From Microtetraspora glauca (lineage in GTDB: Bacteria > Actinomycetota > Actinomycetes > Streptomycetales > Streptomycetaceae): a stretch of DNA of 64,000 nucleotides. The stretch covers positions 124,001 through 188,000 of the forward strand of contig JOFO01000008.1 of NCBI GenBank assembly GCA_000721275.1, read 5' to 3'. This document shows, one piece after another, positions 60,807 through 64,000 of this stretch. Under the pieces are notes generated by a model. That model worked only from the letters and a program-made list of their open reading frames with translations, searched no databases and was not told the DNA's origin. The position numbers were made by a program, and so were the translations under genes. Position 1 is the stretch's first letter, and the number at the start of each line of letters is the position of its first letter.

Positions 60807-62894
60807 GTGACCCTGGCCCGCCTCGCCGCCCGACACGGCGTCGCCACCGAGTTCAGCCCGTCCGAGGGCGTCGTCCGGCCCGTGCCCGAGGCCACCGTGA
60901 TCGCGGTGCTCGGCGCCCTCGGGGTCGACGCCGCCACCCCGGAGGCGGTCGCCGCCTCCCTCGGCGCGGCGGAGCGGGCCGACCGGGAGCGGCTGCTCCC
61001 GCCCACCCTCGTCCGGCACACCGGCGACGGGCCGCCCGCCCCGCCGACCGGGCTGCCGGACGGGACCCTGCTCCGGGTCACCACCGAGTGCGGCGCCGTG
61101 CACACCGGCGCCGACTGGGCGCGGCTGCCGCTGGGCGTGCACACCGTGGACGCCGAGGCGCCCGACGGGCGCACCGGCCGCGCCACCCTGATCGTCGCCC
61201 CCGCGCGGGTCCCGGCCCCCGCCACGCGCGCGTACGGCCTGCTCGTCCAGCTCTACTCGCTGCTCTCCGAGCGCTCCTGGGGCATGGGCGACCTCGGCGA
61301 CCTGCGCGAACTCGTGTCCTGGGCGGGCCGCGCGCACGGCGCCGGCTTCGTCCAGGTCAACCCGCTGCACGCGGGCGTGCCCGGCGCGCCGTCCGACCCG
61401 TCGCCGTACCGCCCCTCCTCCCGCCGCTTCCCGGACCCCGTCCACCTGCGGATCGAGCGGATCCCCGAGTACGCCCACCTGGCCCCCGGCCCGCGCGAGG
61501 AGCTGGACCGGATCCTCGCCGACGCCGCCGAACTGCGCGCGAGCGTCCTCGACAAGGGCGCCGCCGTCGACCGGGACGCCGTCTGGGCGCTCAAGCTCCG
61601 CGCCCTGGAGCGCGTCGCCGCCGTCGAGCTGGGCCCCGGCCGCCGCGCCGACTTCCACGACTTCCTCGCCGAGCGCGGGCGCGCCCTGGAGGACCACGCC
61701 ACCTACCAGGCCCTCGCCGAGCGGCACGGCCCGCACTGGCGCTCCTGGCCCGAGGCGCTGCGCACCCCGGACGGCGCCCGTGCGGCGGTCCGCGCGGACG
61801 GGGGGCTGGCCGCCCGGGTCGACTTCCACTGCCGGCTCGCCTGGCTGACGGACCGGCAGCTCGGCGAGGCCGCCGACGCGGCCCGGGAGGCCGGCATGGC
61901 CGTCGGCATCGTCCACGACCTGGCCGTCGGGGTGCACCCGGAGGGCTCCGACGTCTGGGCCCGGCAGGGCGACTACGCGGCCGGCATGTCCGTCGGCGCC
62001 CCGCCCGACGCCTTCAACTCCCGCGGCCAGGACTGGGGCCTGCCGCCGTGGCGGCCCGACGCCCTCGCCGCCGCCGGGTACGCCCCGTACCGCGGGCTGC
62101 TGCGGGAACTCCTACGCCACGCGGGCGCGCTCCGCATCGACCACGTGATGGGCCTGTTCCGGCTCTGGTGGGTGCCGGAGGGCCGGGAGCCCACCGAGGG
62201 CACCTACGTCCGGTACGACGCCGACGCGATGCTCGCCGTCCTCGTCCTGGAGGCGCACCGGGCCGGCGCCCACGTCATCGGCGAGGACCTGGGCACGGTC
62301 GAGCCGGGCGTCCGGGAGGCGCTGGCCGCGCGCGGGGTCTCCGGCACGTCGGTGCTCTGGTTCGAGCGGGACTGGGAGGGCGGCGGCGCGCCGCTGCCGC
62401 CGGAGGCGTGGCGGCCCGGCTGCGTGGCCACCGCCACCACCCACGACCTGCCGTCCACCGCCGCCCGGCTCTCCGGCGACCACGTGCTGCTGCGGCACCG
62501 GCTCGGGCTGCTCCCCGGCGACCTGGGACGCGAGCGGGCCGCCGACGCGGCGGAGACCGCCGAATGGCTCGGGGTCCTCCAGCGGCTCGGGCTGCTCCCG
62601 GAGGGCCCGGGCGGCGAGGAGGCCGAGGTGCTGGCCGTCCACCGCTTCCTGACCCGCACCCCGGCCCGGATGGTCGGCGTGTGGCTGCCGGACCTGGTGG
62701 GGGACCGCCGGCCGCAGAACCTGCCGGGCACCTGGGACGAGTACCCGAACTGGCGGCTGCCGGTGGCGGACCCCGACGGGCAGCCGCTGACCCTGGAGCG
62801 GATCGCCGCCTCGCCCCGCGCGCACGCCCTGCTGCGGACCGTCGCGGAGGGGGTCGGGGCCCGTACGGCACCCCCGGGCGCGCGGGCCGTTTAG
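60807..62894 (+). CDS. malQ: 4-alpha-glucanotransferase (amylomaltase)
   Basis: The 695-residue enzyme is a GH77 amylomaltase, which transfers alpha-1,4-glucan segments and releases glucose from maltose and maltotriose. Hallmarks are QLYSLLSERSWGMGDLGDL, VQVNPLHA, the nucleophile region LRIDHVMGLFRLWWVPEG, GEDLGTVEP with the acid Glu, and ATTHDLPSTAARLSGDH. The N-terminal 130 residues form the extra domain typical of actinobacterial MalQ. GTG 60807 follows the small repeat ORF stop by one base. Maltose-type glucan recycling is its likely pathway; no malEFG or glgX genes are in this window. Confidence 0.96.
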   Translation: MTLARLAARHGVATEFSPSEGVVRPVPEATVIAVLGALGVDAATPEAVAASLGAAERADRERLLPPTLVRHTGDGPPAPPTGLPDGTLLRVTTECGAVHTGADWARLPLGVHTVDAEAPDGRTGRATLIVAPARVPAPATRAYGLLVQLYSLLSERSWGMGDLGDLRELVSWAGRAHGAGFVQVNPLHAGVPGAPSDPSPYRPSSRRFPDPVHLRIERIPEYAHLAPGPREELDRILADAAELRASVLDKGAAVDRDAVWALKLRALERVAAVELGPGRRADFHDFLAERGRALEDHATYQALAERHGPHWRSWPEALRTPDGARAAVRADGGLAARVDFHCRLAWLTDRQLGEAADAAREAGMAVGIVHDLAVGVHPEGSDVWARQGDYAAGMSVGAPPDAFNSRGQDWGLPPWRPDALAAAGYAPYRGLLRELLRHAGALRIDHVMGLFRLWWVPEGREPTEGTYVRYDADAMLAVLVLEAHRAGAHVIGEDLGTVEPGVREALAARGVSGTSVLWFERDWEGGGAPLPPEAWRPGCVATATTHDLPSTAARLSGDHVLLRHRLGLLPGDLGRERAADAAETAEWLGVLQRLGLLPEGPGGEEAEVLAVHRFLTRTPARMVGVWLPDLVGDRRPQNLPGTWDEYPNWRLPVADPDGQPLTLERIAASPRAHALLRTVAEGVGARTAPPGARAV

Positions 62895-62902
62895 GTGTTC
62901 GC

Positions 62903-62908
62903 TACTTT
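62903..62908 (+). promoter_or_regulatory. -10 box for a leaderless small-protein message
   Basis: TACTTT at 62903-62908 is six bases before the GTG at 62915, so transcription should begin at or next to the start codon. There is no ribosome site. A -35 partner is not clear. Confidence 0.45.
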
Positions 62909-62914
62909 TGCACC

Positions 62915-63145
62915 GTGGACAAGAAGAACGCCCTGCGCGCCGGCGCCGTCGCGGCCGGTACGACGCTGATGATGCTGCTCATGTCGTCCCCCGCGCTCGC
63001 GCTGACCCGCGACGACGGTGACGACCCGGCCCCCAAGCTGGAGGTCGTCGAGACCCTCGGCCTCTTCGTGGCGCTTCCGGTGGTGCTGTTCCTGGTCATC
63101 GCCGGTCTGGTGATGGTCCTCGACAAGTCCCGCAAGAAGGCGTAA
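62915..63145 (+). CDS. Small secreted or membrane protein, conserved in Streptomyces
   Basis: The 76-residue protein has a signal-like helix (residues 8-30, ending PALA-LT), a short acidic segment (RDDGDDPAPKLEVVE), and a C-terminal membrane helix (LFVALPVVLFLVIAGLVMV) with a positive end DKSRKKA. The result is either a cleaved protein with one outside-facing acidic loop and one helix, or a two-helix hairpin. Proteins like it are common downstream of malQ in streptomycetes as far as I recall, without known function. GTG 62915 fits a leaderless start. Confidence 0.8.
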   Translation: MDKKNALRAGAVAAGTTLMMLLMSSPALALTRDDGDDPAPKLEVVETLGLFVALPVVLFLVIAGLVMVLDKSRKKA

Positions 63146-63241
63146 CCGCCTCCTCCGCCCGTCTCCGAGGGCGCCGCACGGCCACCGGCCGCGCGGCGCC
63201 CTCGCGCGTTCCCGCGCGCCCCGGGAAGGCGACGGGGCCCG

Positions 63242-63336
63242 TCAGGCGGTGGCCGCGAGCAGCTTCCGCAGCAGTCCGGGAGAAGGCGGCGGGGCGCCTC
63301 AGGCGGTGGCCGCGAGCAGCTTCCGCAGCAGTCCGG
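63242..63336. repeat. Duplicated 3' end of the marR gene
   Basis: A 38-base block at 63242-63279 is identical to 63299-63336, an offset of 57 bases (19 codons). The right copy is the real end of the MarR gene (LLRKLLAATA-stop); the left copy lies beyond the stop and repeats the last codons and the stop. The 19 bases between resemble the sequence before the left copy, so the duplicated unit is about 57 bp. Confidence 0.9.
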
Positions 63337-63841
63337 CCAGCTGCTCCGCCTCCTCCTCGGTCAGGGCCGCCTCCACGGCCTCCCGCTGCCGCTCCAGGCC
63401 GGCGCCGACCGCCTGGTCCACCAGCTCCCGGCCGCGCTCGGTGAGCGTGACGCGCAGGCCGCGCCGGTCGTGCGGGTCGGGGCTGCGGGTGAGCAGCCCG
63501 GCCTTCTCCAGCTTGTCCAGCCGGCCGGTCATGCCGCCGGTGGTGATCATCAGGGTGGCGGTCAGCTCGCGCGGCGAGAGCGTGTACGGCTCGCCCGAGC
63601 GGCGCAGCGTCGCCAGCACGTCGAACTCCCCGAGCCCCATGCCGTAGGGCTTGTACGCCTGGTCCACCTGGTTCCGCACGGCGGCGGAGAGGCGGTGGAT
63701 CCGCCCGTAGATCGCCATGGGAAGGGTCTCCAGGTCGGGGCGGACCACGGCCCACTGGTCGGTGATGGCGTCGACGGCGTCGGGCGCCGGGGGCTGCGCG
63801 TGCGCGGCCCCGGCCTCCTTCATGGCCCCACTGTTCTTCAT
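63299..63841 (-). CDS. MarR-family transcriptional regulator
   Basis: The 180-residue repressor has a winged helix: LGEFDVLATLRRSGEPYTLS, then the recognition helix LTATLMITTGGMTGRLDKLE, and the wing SPDPHDRRGLRVTLTERG, the classic MarR D-x-R-G-x-x-V-x-L-T. A long C-terminal helix dimerises it. It is divergent from a gene starting at 63978 and two palindromes lie between, so it should repress that gene and itself until a phenolic or antibiotic-like ligand binds. ATG 63841 has GGGAG ten bases upstream; ATG 63823 is a second option. Confidence 0.92.
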   Translation of the reverse strand: MKNSGAMKEAGAAHAQPPAPDAVDAITDQWAVVRPDLETLPMAIYGRIHRLSAAVRNQVDQAYKPYGMGLGEFDVLATLRRSGEPYTLSPRELTATLMITTGGMTGRLDKLEKAGLLTRSPDPHDRRGLRVTLTERGRELVDQAVGAGLERQREAVEAALTEEEAEQLAGLLRKLLAATA

Positions 63842-63884
63842 GGCCCCAGTCTCCCGTCCCGGCGCACTCGATGGCAAGAAAGCC

Positions 63885-63912
63885 ACTTGCAAGCAAGTAG
63901 CTTAGTGCTAAG
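63885..63912. promoter_or_regulatory. Candidate MarR operators
   Basis: ACTTGC-AA-GCAAGT (63885-63898) and CTTAG-TG-CTAAG (63901-63912) are perfect palindromes side by side in an AT-rich divergent gap, at 44 bases from the MarR start and 66 bases from the opposite start. Tandem sites are usual for MarR dimers. Confidence 0.7.
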
Positions 63913-63977
63913 TTAATTACCGCCAAGCCAGTCGTGCTCCGGACCGCCGGGGCGCACCGCGTCAGGGGGAGTCCGCC

Positions 63978-64000
63978 ATGTCCCGCAAGGCCGCCGTCGT
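63978..64000 (+). CDS. Start of a gene divergent from marR (cut by the window end)
   Basis: ATG 63978 with GGGGGAG six to twelve bases upstream begins MSRKAAVV before the window ends. Seven and a half codons do not allow identification. Position opposite a MarR gene makes a transporter or oxidoreductase likely. Confidence 0.5.

Overview
The window is chromosomal DNA of a Streptomyces or close relative. The evidence is very high GC, genes with GC-rich third positions, no TTA codon noticed in the genes read, many GTG starts (one TTG), SARP and PucR regulators, and a run of genes (csnREFGHK, dynA-dynB-ssbB, malQ) that I recall from the SCO26xx part of the S. coelicolor core chromosome. That synteny is memory, not a search.

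Left part (1-11.2 kb): the end of a DUF1772 membrane protein, a SARP activator, a GAF/PucR regulator, an IS701-like transposase that has lost its first catalytic aspartate, a pair of Fluc/CrcB fluoride channels, a 166-bp MITE lying on the crcB2 stop codon, uricase, a QxQ-motif HTH_42 (AlkZ-like) DNA glycosylase, and a DHA2 efflux pump divergent from its ArsR-fold repressor.

Metal and metalloid block (11.4-20.2 kb): a P1B-4 metal ATPase divergent from an NmtR-like Ni/Co sensor, a periplasmic-binding-fold protein without a signal peptide, then arsenic resistance genes (arsO, acr3, arsR, arsC, a second arsR, and a Cys-tailed flavoprotein). The promoter between the second arsR and the flavoprotein carries four 14-bp repeats. 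A tRNA-Arg(TCT) with a textbook terminator follows.

Division and housekeeping block (20.3-36.0 kb): dynamin-like dynA and dynB, ssbB with two DnaA-box-like sites upstream, a secreted thioester-domain protein with a LAXTG sorting signal, ettA, a hotdog thioesterase, a conserved unknown, and a three-gene FtsX-type ABC exporter whose ATPase ends in an AbrB-like hairpin.

Signalling block (36.2-47.8 kb, minus strand): one likely operon, GlnX-like sensor, GlnH-like binding protein, coiled-coil protein, PknG-like kinase, PP2C phosphatase and a vWA-collagen-like-zinc-ribbon-FHA protein, with a truncated globin downstream. It resembles the mycobacterial GlnX-GlnH-PknG-GarA amino-acid-sensing system with a phosphatase and a large scaffold added. 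The scaffold gene contains a 99-bp duplication offset by 226 bp, and about 75 residues between the copies are read out of frame.

Sugar block (48.1-63.1 kb): the csnR-csnE-csnF-csnG-csnH-csnK chitosan-oligosaccharide operon with a ROK operator, an MscS channel, an HNH endonuclease, a secreted GH84-type glycosidase, a small 12-residue-repeat protein coupled to malQ, and a small membrane protein. A MarR repressor divergent from a gene cut by the window end closes the region. No biosynthetic core enzymes, CRISPR array or prophage genes were seen.
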